From: Tyzzerella sp. An114
GTDB lineage: Bacteria; Bacillota; Clostridia; Lachnospirales; Anaerotignaceae
Length of the DNA: 64,000 nt
Direction: 5' to 3'
Assembly: GCF_002161055.1 (NCBI RefSeq)
Contig: NZ_NFLT01000004.1
Location: 124,001 to 188,000, forward strand
This document shows positions 33,936 to 43,124 of this stretch, one piece after another. Both the position numbers and the translations under genes were made by a program. The notes under the pieces were generated by a model that made no database searches, was not told the DNA's origin, and saw nothing but the letters and a program-made list of their open reading frames with translations. Positions within the stretch are counted from its first letter, which is position 1. Every line of letters begins with the position of its first letter.

Positions 33936-34964
33936 TTAAAATCTTATTTTTCTTGGTGAAACAAGAACAGATTTTAATGTATCAATATGTTCAAGAACAA
34001 GTCCTGTACCCATAGCAACACAGTTTAATGGTTCGTTTGCAACATTTACAGGCATTCCTGTTTCTGATGATATAAGCTGGTCAAGACCGCTTAAGAGAGC
34101 ACCACCGCCAGTAAGTGTTATACCGCTTTCCATAATATCAGCAGCAAGTTCTGGAGGAGTAGCCTCAAGAGTCTGTTTTATTGTTTCTACTATTGAGTAT
34201 ACAGGCTCGTGAAGGGCTTCCATAATTTCAGGTGAAGTTATCTGAATTGTTTTTGGAAGACCTGTTATAAGGTCACGACCTCTTATGTCCATTGTCTGTG
34301 GTGTTTCTTTAGGGAATGCAGAACCAATCTGTATTTTGATTTCTTCTGCTGTTCTATCACCAATAGCAAGATTATATTCTTTTTTAATGTAGTTTACGAT
34401 ATATGAATCAAATTCATCACCGGCAACTCTTAAAGATGTACTTGTAACTATACCGCCAAGAGATATTACAGCAACTTCAGCTGTACCACCACCAATATCA
34501 ACAACCATACTTCCAGTAGGTTCTTCAACAGGAAGTCCAGCACCGATTGAAGCAGCCATAGGCTCTTCTATAAGGTATGTGTCTTTATCTTTTGAACCTG
34601 CTGATATAGCAGCTTCTATAATTGCTCTTTTTTCAACTTCTGTTGCTCCTGAAGGAACACATACAACAACTCTTGGTTTTGGTCCAAACATTGAACGAAC
34701 ATAAGCTTTTCCTATAAAATAGCGAAGCATAGCCTGTGTTGTGTCAAAGTCTGCAATAACACCATCTTTCATTGGTCTTATAGCAACAATGTTTCCTGGT
34801 GTACGTCCAATCATTTCTTTAGCTTCATTTCCCACAGCAAGAACTTCTCTTGTCTGTGTGTTTATTGCAACAACAGAAGGTTCATTGACAACAATTCCTT
34901 TTCCCTTCATATAAACCAGCGTATTTGCTGTACCAAGGTCTATACCCATATCTTTTGTAAACAT
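33936..34964 (-). CDS. mreB: Rod shape-determining protein MreB
   Basis: The bacterial actin that positions lateral wall synthesis. The 342-aa protein has [27 protein letters not shown] (phosphate 1), the [23 protein letters not shown] segment, [20 protein letters not shown] (phosphate 2), LTGGGALL (adenosine loop) and the C-terminal amphipathic tail. It is the usual length. First gene of the large minus-strand cluster; the promoter is probably in the AT-rich gap just upstream, but I found no clear -35/-10. Confidence 0.97.
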   Translation of the reverse strand: MFTKDMGIDLGTANTLVYMKGKGIVVNEPSVVAINTQTREVLAVGNEAKEMIGRTPGNIVAIRPMKDGVIADFDTTQAMLRYFIGKAYVRSMFGPKPRVVVCVPSGATEVEKRAIIEAAISAGSKDKDTYLIEEPMAASIGAGLPVEEPTGSMVVDIGGGTAEVAVISLGGIVTSTSLRVAGDEFDSYIVNYIKKEYNLAIGDRTAEEIKIQIGSAFPKETPQTMDIRGRDLITGLPKTIQITSPEIMEALHEPVYSIVETIKQTLEATPPELAADIMESGITLTGGGALLSGLDQLISSETGMPVNVANEPLNCVAMGTGLVLEHIDTLKSVLVSPRKIRF

Positions 34965-35277
34965 TAAAAATTTCTCCCTTCAATTTGTAAGATGTTACTA
35001 GTATAGTCAGATTTTTAAAATATAAAAAACATACTTTTTATTATGTCATAAAAACTTTATTATAAAAAATCAATACTATTAATGATACCTCTTTTTTATA
35101 GTAATTTCAACACTTTGAACCCTTCTCAAATATTAAAAAATTTTTAAGAAGAATAAAAAATTTGTAAATAATCAATAAAAATTTAAAAAAATTGTTTTTT
35201 TACAAAAAAATCAACTCAAAAAATATCTTTTTATGTGATTTCAAATGTTGAAAAGGCCCTTTTTAGACATATAAATT
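34965..35277. other. AT-rich gap between divergent mreB and BMP-lipoprotein genes
   Basis: Very AT-rich, with long A- and T-runs and no supported gene. It should hold the mreB promoter, but no box pair with proper spacing was convincing. Confidence 0.5.
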
Positions 35278-35307
35278 TTGTTAAAGATGTAGATATTAAA
35301 GTATACT
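35278..35307 (+). promoter_or_regulatory. Probable promoter of the BMP nucleoside importer
   Basis: TTGTTA (35278-35283), 18-bp spacer, TATACT (35302-35307); 164 bp before the first start, giving a long leader. Confidence 0.5.
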
Positions 35308-35370
35308 GTGTGAATAATATTGAAATTTTTATGATTTTAGTTTAAAGTTATTTTGTAGTAAAAATATAAA

Positions 35371-35412
35371 AAAATAGGCAGAACAGTATCTTGTTTTGCC
35401 TTTTTATATTTT
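35371..35412 (+). terminator. Leader hairpin resembling a terminator, upstream of the BMP gene
   Basis: GGCAGAACA-GTATCT-TGTTTTGCC (35377-35400, one G-U pair) extended by A-run before and T-run after. It lies inside the leader, 60 bp before the ribosome site, so it may be an attenuator for the importer operon or the end of a short transcript. Confidence 0.6.
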
Positions 35413-35470
35413 TATGGGTTTAAAAACCTGCATATTTTAAATTAGGGATATTTTTTGAAGGAGGATTGTT

Positions 35471-36655
35471 ATGAAAAAGTTTTTAAGTATTGCACTTGCT
35501 TTGACAATGGTTTTTGGTGCTCTTGCTGGCTGTGGAAACAGTACAAAAGATGAAAACACACAAGGCACAGAGACACAGACAGAAGCAAAAGGTGAAAGTG
35601 AAGAAGGCAGTGAAGGTGTTATGCCTACCATAGCAAAAGAAGATATTAAAATTGGTGTTATTCACATTTCAAACCCTGCTGAAGGCTCAGGATACACATA
35701 TACTCATGACCAAGGTATAGTTGCAATGCAGAATGCAATTGGTCTTGAGGATAGTCAGATTGTAAGAAAAAATGATGTTGCAGATGATGACCCTACTGCT
35801 ATTGAAACAGCAATGCTTGAGTGTATAGAAGAAGGCTGTAATGTAATATTTGCAACAAGTTGGGGATATATGGATACTTGTGAACTTCTTGCAGAAGAAT
35901 ATCCAGATGTTATATTCTCTCATGGTACAGGCTACAAATCAAATGGTAAAAACTTTAACAACTACTTCGGAAGAATTTATCAATCAAGATACCTTACAGG
36001 TATTGCAGCAGGTTTAAAAACAGAGACAGATAAAATTGGATACGTTGCAGCATGGGGAAAAGATAACTCAGAGGTAACAGGTGGTGCTGATGCCTTTGCT
36101 ATGGGTGTTTATGCAGTAAATCCAGATGCTAAAGTTTATATTAAAACAACAAACAGCTGGTTTGACCCAGAAGGCGAAAAACAGGCTGCTGATGCTCTTA
36201 TAGCAGAAGGCTGTGACGTTATAGGACAACACTGTGACACTCCAAACCCACAGCTTGCAGCCGAAGCAGCTGGTGTTTACGGTGTAGGTTATAACTCAGA
36301 TATGTCAAAAGATGCTCCTAAGGCTGTATTAACATCAACAATATGGAATTGGGGTGCTTATTATACATATGCTGTTCAGTCAATAATAGATGGAAAATGG
36401 ACAGGTGAAAACTATTTCGGTGGAATTCATGAAGGTCTTGTTGATTTAGCTCCTTTAGCAGATTTCTGTGCTGAAGGAACAGCAGAAAAAATTGAAGAAG
36501 AAAAAACAAAAATTGAGTCTGGTGAATGGGACGTATTCACAGGTCCAATTGAGACAAATACAGGTGAAGTTATTGACCCTGAAGGAAAAGGTCTTGATGA
36601 TGCAACAATCACAGGCGGAATTAACTGGTATTTCAAGAATATTGTTGAAAAATAA
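35471..36655 (+). CDS. BMP family nucleoside-binding lipoprotein
   Basis: Substrate-binding protein of a nucleoside ABC importer (PnrA/BmpA-like). The 394-aa protein has a lipobox ALAGC (Cys21), an acidic linker, then IGVIHISNPAEGSGYTYTHDQGI, CNVIFATSWGYMDTCELLAEEYPDVIFSHGTGYKSNGKNFNNYFGRIYQSRYLTGIAAGLKTET and IGYVAAWGKDNSEVTGGADAFAMGVYAVNPDAKVYIKTTNSWFDPEGEKQAADALIAEGCDVIGQHCDTP. It is first of four co-directional genes. GAAGGAGG precedes ATG. The hairpin after it (36673-36705) may lower downstream expression. Confidence 0.94.
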   Translation: MKKFLSIALALTMVFGALAGCGNSTKDENTQGTETQTEAKGESEEGSEGVMPTIAKEDIKIGVIHISNPAEGSGYTYTHDQGIVAMQNAIGLEDSQIVRKNDVADDDPTAIETAMLECIEEGCNVIFATSWGYMDTCELLAEEYPDVIFSHGTGYKSNGKNFNNYFGRIYQSRYLTGIAAGLKTETDKIGYVAAWGKDNSEVTGGADAFAMGVYAVNPDAKVYIKTTNSWFDPEGEKQAADALIAEGCDVIGQHCDTPNPQLAAEAAGVYGVGYNSDMSKDAPKAVLTSTIWNWGAYYTYAVQSIIDGKWTGENYFGGIHEGLVDLAPLADFCAEGTAEKIEEEKTKIESGEWDVFTGPIETNTGEVIDPEGKGLDDATITGGINWYFKNIVEK

Positions 36656-36672
36656 TTGATACCCTAAATTTA

Positions 36673-36706
36673 AAGGCGGTCTTAATATGACCGCCTTTTT
36701 AAAAAT
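36673..36706 (+). terminator. Partial terminator after the BMP lipoprotein gene
   Basis: AAGGCGGTC-TTAATAT-GACCGCCTT followed by TTTAAAAATATTTTATT. Probably sets a lower level for the ATPase and permeases. Confidence 0.75.
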
Positions 36707-36730
36707 ATTTTATTATTTTGAGGTGACATT

Positions 36731-38266
36731 ATGTCTAATGAAAAGGCAGTAAGATATGCCATAGAATGTAAGGGGATAACAAAAACTTTCGGAAGTGTTG
36801 TTGCTAATGATAATATAGAACTTAATGTGGAATATGGAGAAATACTTGCTCTTTTAGGTGAAAATGGTTCAGGTAAAACAACACTTATGAATATGCTTTC
36901 GGGAATATATCACCCTGATAGTGGTACTATATATATTGGCGGTGATGAAGTAAGTATAAATTCTCCTGTTGATGCTATGGGACTTGGAATAGGTATGATA
37001 CATCAACATTTTAAACTTGTGGAAGTTTTTAGTGCTGGTGATAACATTATACTCGGTGCAAATACAAAGAAAATGAAGCCTAAGGCTTTAAAAGAAGAAA
37101 TAAGAAATATAAGCAAAAAACTTGGTCTTGAAATTGACCCTGATAAAAAAATATATAATATGTCTGTAAGTGAGAAACAGACTGTTGAAATTTTAAAAGT
37201 AGTTTATAGAGGAGCAAAAATATTAATACTTGATGAACCTACGGCTGTTTTAACACCACAGGAGACAGAAAAACTTTTTGCCCTTCTTAGAAAAATGAAA
37301 GAACAGGGCTGTGCAATAATAATAATAACTCATAAACTTAATGAGGTTATGGCAATAAGTGATAGAGTTACAATACTTAGAAAAGGAAAGAGCATTGATA
37401 CTGTAAAAACTTCAGAGACAAATGAAAAACAGCTTACTGAACTTATGGTGGGACGCCCTGTAAGTCTTGAAATTGAGAGAAATGAAATTTCAGATAAGAA
37501 AAAAATACTTAAAATTGTTGATTTAACAGTAGTAAAAGATGACGGAACAAAAGCCCTTGATGATATTTCCTTTAATATAAAAACAGGGGAGATACTTGGA
37601 GTTGCTGGAGTTGCTGGAAGTGGACAAAAGGAGCTTTGCGAGACAATAGCAGGACTTATGCCAGCAAAAGAAGGAGCTATTTTATATAAAAAAGAAAATA
37701 TATTGGGAAAAAGCCCTGCTGATATAATAAAACTTGGAATAAGTATGAGTTTTGTTCCTGAAGATAGATTGGGAATGGGACTTGTTGCTTCAATGGGTAT
37801 GGTTGATAATATGCTCTTAAAATCCTATAAAGATAAAAAAGGATTTTTTGTTGATAGAAAACCGGCAAGAGAGCTTGCTAAAAAACTTAAAGAAAAACTT
37901 AAAATAGTTACTCCAAGTGTTGATACTCCTGTAAGACTTATGTCTGGAGGAAATGTGCAAAAAGTTCTTTTAGGTAGAGAAATAGAATCAAACCCAAATC
38001 TTTTAATAACTGCCTATCCTGTAAGGGGACTTGATATAAATTCATCATATACAGTTTATGACCTTTTAAATGACCAAAAAGAAAAGGGTGTGGCTGTACT
38101 TTTTATAGGTGAAGACCTTGATGTTTTGTTAGAGCTTTCTGATAGAATTATGGTTCTTTGTCATGGAAAAATAACAGGAATTGTTGATGCAAGAACAACA
38201 ACAAAAGAAGAAATAGGAGTTCTTATGACAGGTGGAAGAATTGGAGAGGAGGAAGAAGATGACTAA
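36731..38266 (+). CDS. Nucleoside ABC importer ATP-binding protein (double cassette)
   Basis: A 511-aa protein with two cassettes, as in the NupO/RbsA-like class. Cassette 1 has GENGSGKTT (43-51), MIHQHFKLVEVFSAGDNIILG and ILILDEPTAVLTPQE. Cassette 2 has the atypical GVAGVAGSGQKELC in place of Walker A, FVPEDRLGMGLVASMGMVDNM, and LMSGGNVQKVLLGREIESNPNLLITAYPVRGLD. The degenerate second site is normal for this class. It overlaps the first permease gene. Confidence 0.93.
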   Translation: MSNEKAVRYAIECKGITKTFGSVVANDNIELNVEYGEILALLGENGSGKTTLMNMLSGIYHPDSGTIYIGGDEVSINSPVDAMGLGIGMIHQHFKLVEVFSAGDNIILGANTKKMKPKALKEEIRNISKKLGLEIDPDKKIYNMSVSEKQTVEILKVVYRGAKILILDEPTAVLTPQETEKLFALLRKMKEQGCAIIIITHKLNEVMAISDRVTILRKGKSIDTVKTSETNEKQLTELMVGRPVSLEIERNEISDKKKILKIVDLTVVKDDGTKALDDISFNIKTGEILGVAGVAGSGQKELCETIAGLMPAKEGAILYKKENILGKSPADIIKLGISMSFVPEDRLGMGLVASMGMVDNMLLKSYKDKKGFFVDRKPARELAKKLKEKLKIVTPSVDTPVRLMSGGNVQKVLLGREIESNPNLLITAYPVRGLDINSSYTVYDLLNDQKEKGVAVLFIGEDLDVLLELSDRIMVLCHGKITGIVDARTTTKEEIGVLMTGGRIGEEEEDD

Positions 38267-39356
38267 TCAGACAGCCTTAAAAACAACAAAAGAGCCTTTT
38301 GCACGTGTTGTTAAAAAAGCTGAGATTTCAGGGAAAAAGGTTGCTTTATTGAGAATTATGGCTTTTATACTTGCCATAGTTGCAGGAGGAGTTTTTATAC
38401 TTTTAATAGGTGAAAATCCTTTTGCTGTTTATGGAACAATAATATCCGGTGCTTTTAGAAGTGCTATGGCATTTCAAGGCACTGTAAAAATAATGATACC
38501 TCTACTTATAACATCTTTGGGCGTAACCCTTGCCTTCAAAATGAAATTCTGGAATATAGGTGCTGAAGGTCAAATTATTATGGGTGCAATATTTGCTTCA
38601 TATTTTGCACTTTTCCATGATACTTTAAATCATGGACTTCTTATATTTATAATGTTTGTTGCTGGAATTATAGGCGGTGGCTTGTGGGGTCTTATACCAG
38701 CATTTTTTAAATCAAAATTTGATACAAATGAAACACTTTTCACACTTATGCTTAACTATATAGCATTACACATTGTGTCATATTTAAGAGATGGCCCTTG
38801 GATGGACCCGGGTTCTCAAGGTTATTCAAAAATTGCTACATTTTCAAAAAATGCAATGCTTGATAGAGTTTTTGGTGTTCATATAGGTTGGATTGTGGCT
38901 ATAATACTTACTGTTGTTGTTTTTATATACATAAAATATACAAAACAAGGCTATGAAATAAGTGTTGTAGGTGAAAGCCACGAGACAGCAAGATATGCCG
39001 GTATGAATGTAAAATTTATAACTTTAAGAACAATGTTTTTAAGTGGTGCTATATGTGGTATAGCTGGAATGATACAGGCAACAGGTTCTGACAAAACTCT
39101 TACAACAGCTGTTGCAGGTGGTGTCGGATTTACCGCCATTATAGTTGCATGGCTTGCAAAACTTAATCCTATTATGATATTTGTAATATCATTCCTTTTC
39201 AGTATACTTGAAAAGGGAAGTAGTGTTTTACAATCATCCTATGGACTTTCAACAGATTGTGCCGACGTTTTACAGGGAATAATACTTTTCTTTGTACTTG
39301 GCTGTGAACTTTTTGTAAGATATAAATTTGTATTCCGCAAAAAAGGAGGTGCCTGA
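38259..39356 (+). CDS. Nucleoside ABC importer permease 1 (NupP-like)
   Basis: A 365-aa membrane protein with about nine to ten helices. It has GENPFAVYGTIISGAFRSAMAFQGTVKIMIPLLITSLGVTLAFKMKFWNIGAEGQIIMGAIFAS (the NIGAEGQ motif is typical), and the coupling loop YEISVVGESHETARYAGMNVKFITLRTMFLSGAICGIAGM. ATG at 38259 overlaps the ATPase stop and has GGAGGAAG upstream; an earlier ATG lies before it. Partner of the next permease. Confidence 0.93.
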   Translation: MTNQTALKTTKEPFARVVKKAEISGKKVALLRIMAFILAIVAGGVFILLIGENPFAVYGTIISGAFRSAMAFQGTVKIMIPLLITSLGVTLAFKMKFWNIGAEGQIIMGAIFASYFALFHDTLNHGLLIFIMFVAGIIGGGLWGLIPAFFKSKFDTNETLFTLMLNYIALHIVSYLRDGPWMDPGSQGYSKIATFSKNAMLDRVFGVHIGWIVAIILTVVVFIYIKYTKQGYEISVVGESHETARYAGMNVKFITLRTMFLSGAICGIAGMIQATGSDKTLTTAVAGGVGFTAIIVAWLAKLNPIMIFVISFLFSILEKGSSVLQSSYGLSTDCADVLQGIILFFVLGCELFVRYKFVFRKKGGA

Positions 39357-39358
39357 TA

Positions 39359-40315
39359 ATGGATATGGTTTTAAATATATTTGTAGCAGCAGTTCTTGCA
39401 GGTACTCCACTCCTTTTTGGTACTGTTGGAGAGATAATAAATGAGAAAGTTGGTCATCTTAACCTTGGTGTTGAGGGTATGATGTCAATAGGTGCTTGTG
39501 CAGGCTTTATGGTAGGATATATTACAGATAATTTTGTTCTTGCCATTATAGCTTCATTTATTGCAGCAGCTTTATCATCTCTTATATATGCTGTGTTGAC
39601 TGTAACATTTATGGCAAATCAAAACGTTACAGGTCTTACCCTTACAATATTCGGTATAGGTCTTTCAAACTTTATAGGAATATATATGCTTGGAAAATCT
39701 GAAACAGGAACATTAAAATTACCTGAAAATATAACTTCTCAGATGAGAGACATACATATACCTTTTTTGAGTGATATACCTGTAATAGGAAAAATGTTTT
39801 TCTCATATAATCCTTTTGTTTATATGGGAATAATAATTGCTATTGCTGTTGGATTTTATCTTTATAAAACAAGAATTGGTCTTAATGTAAGAGCAATAGG
39901 TGAAAATCCAGGGGCAGCTGATGCGGCAGGTATAAAGGTTACTAAACTTAAATATATAAATCTCCTTATTGGTGGAGGTATATGTGGTATTGGTGGAGCT
40001 TACTGTTCTATGATTATAAACGGTGGTGTGTGGATAAGTAACAACGTTGGTGGTCTTGGTTGGATTGCCGTTGCTCTTGTTATATTCGCATCATGGAAAC
40101 CTGTAAATGCTATATGGGGCTCATTTATATTTGGTGCTTTGCGTGTACTTAAGTATTATATACCTAAATCAGTATTCCCATTTCCAAATGCATTTTATGA
40201 TATGCTCCCATTCCTTATAACAGCTCTTGTACTTGTTATAACATCTGTTAAACAGTCTAAAGAAAATAATATACCTGAAAGTTGCGGTATAAACTATTTT
40301 AGGGAAGAAAGATAA
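39359..40315 (+). CDS. Nucleoside ABC importer permease 2 (NupQ-like)
   Basis: A 318-aa membrane protein with about eight to nine helices: LAGTPLLFGTVGEIINEKVGHLNLGVEGMMSIGACAGF (NLGVEGMM), the coupling loop RIGLNVRAIGENPGAADAAGIKVTKLKYINLLIGGGICGIGGAYCSM and GLGWIAVALVIFASWKPVNAIWGSFIFG. Second half of the permease heterodimer. GGAGGT lies 11 bp upstream, at the end of permease 1. Ends with a bidirectional terminator. Confidence 0.93.
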   Translation: MDMVLNIFVAAVLAGTPLLFGTVGEIINEKVGHLNLGVEGMMSIGACAGFMVGYITDNFVLAIIASFIAAALSSLIYAVLTVTFMANQNVTGLTLTIFGIGLSNFIGIYMLGKSETGTLKLPENITSQMRDIHIPFLSDIPVIGKMFFSYNPFVYMGIIIAIAVGFYLYKTRIGLNVRAIGENPGAADAAGIKVTKLKYINLLIGGGICGIGGAYCSMIINGGVWISNNVGGLGWIAVALVIFASWKPVNAIWGSFIFGALRVLKYYIPKSVFPFPNAFYDMLPFLITALVLVITSVKQSKENNIPESCGINYFREER

Positions 40316-40318
40316 AAT

Positions 40319-40354
40319 AAAAAGGTGTCATATTAATATGACACCTTTTATTTT
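40319..40354. terminator. Bidirectional terminator between the importer and recR
   Basis: AAAGGTGTCATATTAATATGACACCTTT near-perfect palindrome with A-run and T-run flanks. Confidence 0.92.
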
Positions 40355-40361
40355 TATAAAT

Positions 40362-40961
40362 TTATAATTCTCGTCTGCCTTCAAGAGCTCTTGATAATGT
40401 GACTTCGTCAACATATTCAAGGTCTCCACCAACAGGCACACCGTTTGCTATTCTTGTAACTTTAATTCCCAAAGGTTTAATGAGACGGCTTATATACATT
40501 GCTGTTGCTTCACCTTCAACATTTGGGTTTGTTGCAAGTATTATTTCTTCCACATCATTATTTTGAATTCTTGTAAGAAGTTCTTTTATTTTTATATCGG
40601 AAGGTCCTATTCCTGTCATTGGTGATATAGCACCATGTAAAACATGGTAAACTCCATTAAATTCCTTTGTACGCTCATAGGCTGCCATGTCTCTTGGGTC
40701 TTCAACAACCATTATTATATTATGGTTTCTTGTTATGTTTGAACATATAGGACAAGGGTCTTCATCTGTAAGATTACAGCATATGGAACAGTAATGTACA
40801 TTTTCAACAGCGTCTTTTATAGCGTTAGATAGAGCATAAGCCCTGTCTTTAGGCATATTTATAATATGAAAAGCTATTCTTTGAGCTGATTTTCCACCAA
40901 TTCCGGGAAGTGAGGCAAATTCCTCTATAAGTTTTGTTATAGGGTCTCCGTAGTAGTTCAT
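40362..40961 (-). CDS. recR: Recombination mediator RecR
   Basis: A 199-aa zinc protein of the RecFOR pathway that helps load RecA at gaps. Helix-hairpin-helix at the N-terminus ([23 protein letters not shown]), C4 zinc finger [18 protein letters not shown] (Cys58, 61, 70, 73), Toprim domain with [39 protein letters not shown], and the C-terminal [21 protein letters not shown]-like region (here GIKVTRIA...). It follows ybaB by 3 bp: the classical dnaX-ybaB-recR order. Confidence 0.97.
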   Translation of the reverse strand: MNYYGDPITKLIEEFASLPGIGGKSAQRIAFHIINMPKDRAYALSNAIKDAVENVHYCSICCNLTDEDPCPICSNITRNHNIIMVVEDPRDMAAYERTKEFNGVYHVLHGAISPMTGIGPSDIKIKELLTRIQNNDVEEIILATNPNVEGEATAMYISRLIKPLGIKVTRIANGVPVGGDLEYVDEVTLSRALEGRREL

Positions 40962-40964
40962 ATA

Positions 40965-41309
40965 TTAGAAAAGACCTCCACCAAGACCTCCTGTGATTTT
41001 TGACATTTCAGAGTTGTACATTTCATCTGCCTGACGTATAGCCTCGTTTACTGCTGAAAGTATAAGGTCTTCAAGCATTTCAACATCATCTGGGTCAACA
41101 ACCTCAGGGTCAATTTTTATTGATTTTATTTCTTTTTTACCTGAAATAACGATTTTTACGGCACCGCCACCTGATGACATTTCAAGAGTCTTATCTCCTA
41201 AAGTCTCCTGAGCCTCAAGCATCTGTTTCTGCATTTTCTGGGCCTGTTTCATGAGATTATTCATATTCATGCCGCCCATACCACCCATAGGGTTAAATCC
41301 TCTTGCCAT
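40965..41309 (-). CDS. YbaB/EbfC family nucleoid-associated protein
   Basis: A 114-aa DNA-binding protein: [81 protein letters not shown], the full family signature, with Gly-rich N- and C-termini ([21 protein letters not shown]). Between dnaX and recR on the minus strand, as in most Firmicutes. GGAGG precedes ATG. Confidence 0.95.
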   Translation of the reverse strand: MARGFNPMGGMGGMNMNNLMKQAQKMQKQMLEAQETLGDKTLEMSSGGGAVKIVISGKKEIKSIKIDPEVVDPDDVEMLEDLILSAVNEAIRQADEMYNSEMSKITGGLGGGLF

Positions 41310-41403
41310 AATTATAAATCCTCCTAAATTTTGTTTTTTTATATTTTACAGTATACTTAAAATAGTTGCAACATTATCATAAAAATCATTGATTTTATAA
41401 AAA

Positions 41404-42990
41404 TTATAGAAAATCAGCGTCAGGGAATACATTTGACATGAGACTTTCCCAGTCCTCATCTTCTGGAGATTGACTTTCCTCAACTCCATAAGTTATGTCA
41501 TGCCATCTTTTATATTCACTTTCTGTTATTGTTGCCAATTCAAATTCTTTTCCTGTTTTTTCATCAAGAATATCTTTTATAATGTTAAGACTATTTTTGA
41601 CCATATCCCTTTCAAAAGGCTTTTCACAAGATATATATACGGTGTCAGAGTCTTTTTGTCTAAGCTCACTTTTTAAAAGTATTCCTCTAAGAGGCATTTT
41701 GAAGTTTTCGCAAAAATCAAGCCACATATTTCTAAGCCTCTTAAAATCTTCGCTTTCTGCCTTTGGTTTAGGGGCTGCTTTAGTTTTTTTAACAGGTTTT
41801 GAAACTGGTGTTTCAATAGTTGCAGAAACCTTTATACCATCTTTTACAGCCCTCTCAATGGCACTTATTCTTGCTAAAAGTCCATCATAACTTTTTTCTG
41901 CTGAAGGTGTACAGAGTTTTATAAACATAACTTCAAGAAGTACTCTCTCATTATCTGAATATTTTATTTCGTTTGACAATGTTGAAAATGTTTTTATAAG
42001 ATATATAAGCTCATCGGCAGAAGTATTATTGCTTTGATTTTTAAGTTCTTTTATATTTTCTGTTGACATATCAAGTATATTTGAAGGATTATCAACAGAA
42101 ATAGCTACAAGAAGGTTTCTAAAATGGTTTATAAGTTCTGATACAAACTGTTTGACATCTCTACCTTCCATTACAACTTCATCAACAATGTCCATAAGTT
42201 TTTTAGCGTCTTTATTAAAAATCGCATCAGCTGTTTTAAAAAATACTGTTGTGTCAACAGCTCCTGAAATATCAATAACTTTTTCAAGAGTTATTGTCTC
42301 GCCGTAGAAAAATGAAAGACATTGGTCAAGTATGCTCAAAGAATCACGCATTGAACCGTCAGCCAAATGGGAAATATATCTTAATGCGTCTTCATCAGCC
42401 TGAACATTTTCATTTTCAAGATATTTTGATAATGTAGAAACAATATCGTCAGAAGTTATTCTTCTAAAATCAAATCTTTGACATCTTGAAAGTATTGTAA
42501 CAGGCACTTTTTGAGGGTCTGTTGTTGCCAGTATAAATATAACATGGGCTGGAGGTTCTTCCAATGTTTTTAAAAGAGCGTTAAAAGCTCCTTGAGAAAG
42601 CATATGAACTTCATCAATTATATATACTTTATATTTTCCTTCCGTTGGTGGATATTTTACTTCTTCACGTATCTCTCTTATGTTATCTACACTGTTATTT
42701 GAAGCAGCATCAATTTCAATAACATTTACACTGCGTCCTTGGGCTATGGCTGTGCAAGGATTACATTTTCCACAGGGCTCTCCATCAATAGGATTTTCGC
42801 AGTTTATTGCCTTTGCAAATATTTTTGCTGTTGAAGTTTTTCCCGTTCCTCTTGTTCCGCAAAAAAGATATGCATGGGAAATCCTTCCTGTATTCATTTC
42901 GTTTTTAAGTGTTTTTACTATATGGTCTTGTCCTATAACACCATTAAATGTGTCGGGACGGTATTTTCTATATAATGCTGTGTATGACAT
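41404..42990 (-). CDS. dnaX: DNA polymerase III subunits gamma and tau
   Basis: The clamp-loader ATPase. The 528-aa protein has Walker A GTRGTGKTS (45-53), a zinc module (Cys64, 73, 76, 79: CENPIDGEPCGKCNPC), YIIDEVHMLSQGAFNALLKTLEEPPAHVIFILATTDPQK (Walker B and SRC region, ILSRCQRFDFRR), and the domain III collar. A Lys/Pro/Ala linker (about 385-405) precedes a C-terminal tau-like region. I see no slippery A-run signal that would yield a separate gamma form. First of the dnaX-ybaB-recR unit. Confidence 0.96.
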   Translation of the reverse strand: MSYTALYRKYRPDTFNGVIGQDHIVKTLKNEMNTGRISHAYLFCGTRGTGKTSTAKIFAKAINCENPIDGEPCGKCNPCTAIAQGRSVNVIEIDAASNNSVDNIREIREEVKYPPTEGKYKVYIIDEVHMLSQGAFNALLKTLEEPPAHVIFILATTDPQKVPVTILSRCQRFDFRRITSDDIVSTLSKYLENENVQADEDALRYISHLADGSMRDSLSILDQCLSFFYGETITLEKVIDISGAVDTTVFFKTADAIFNKDAKKLMDIVDEVVMEGRDVKQFVSELINHFRNLLVAISVDNPSNILDMSTENIKELKNQSNNTSADELIYLIKTFSTLSNEIKYSDNERVLLEVMFIKLCTPSAEKSYDGLLARISAIERAVKDGIKVSATIETPVSKPVKKTKAAPKPKAESEDFKRLRNMWLDFCENFKMPLRGILLKSELRQKDSDTVYISCEKPFERDMVKNSLNIIKDILDEKTGKEFELATITESEYKRWHDITYGVEESQSPEDEDWESLMSNVFPDADFL

Positions 42991-43124
42991 AAATCAACTC
43001 TCCAAAAGGATTTTTTAATATTAAACTACTTTGATATTTTATCATATATTTAAAGTTGTGTAATCTTTTTTTGATTTTTTCGATTATATAATGTATTATT
43101 ATAATTTGTAGGAGATGATAATTT

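Noticed and set aside
35310-35470. Purine riboswitch before the BMP importer
   Set aside because: The conserved three-way junction motifs are absent; only a long AT-rich hairpin is seen.
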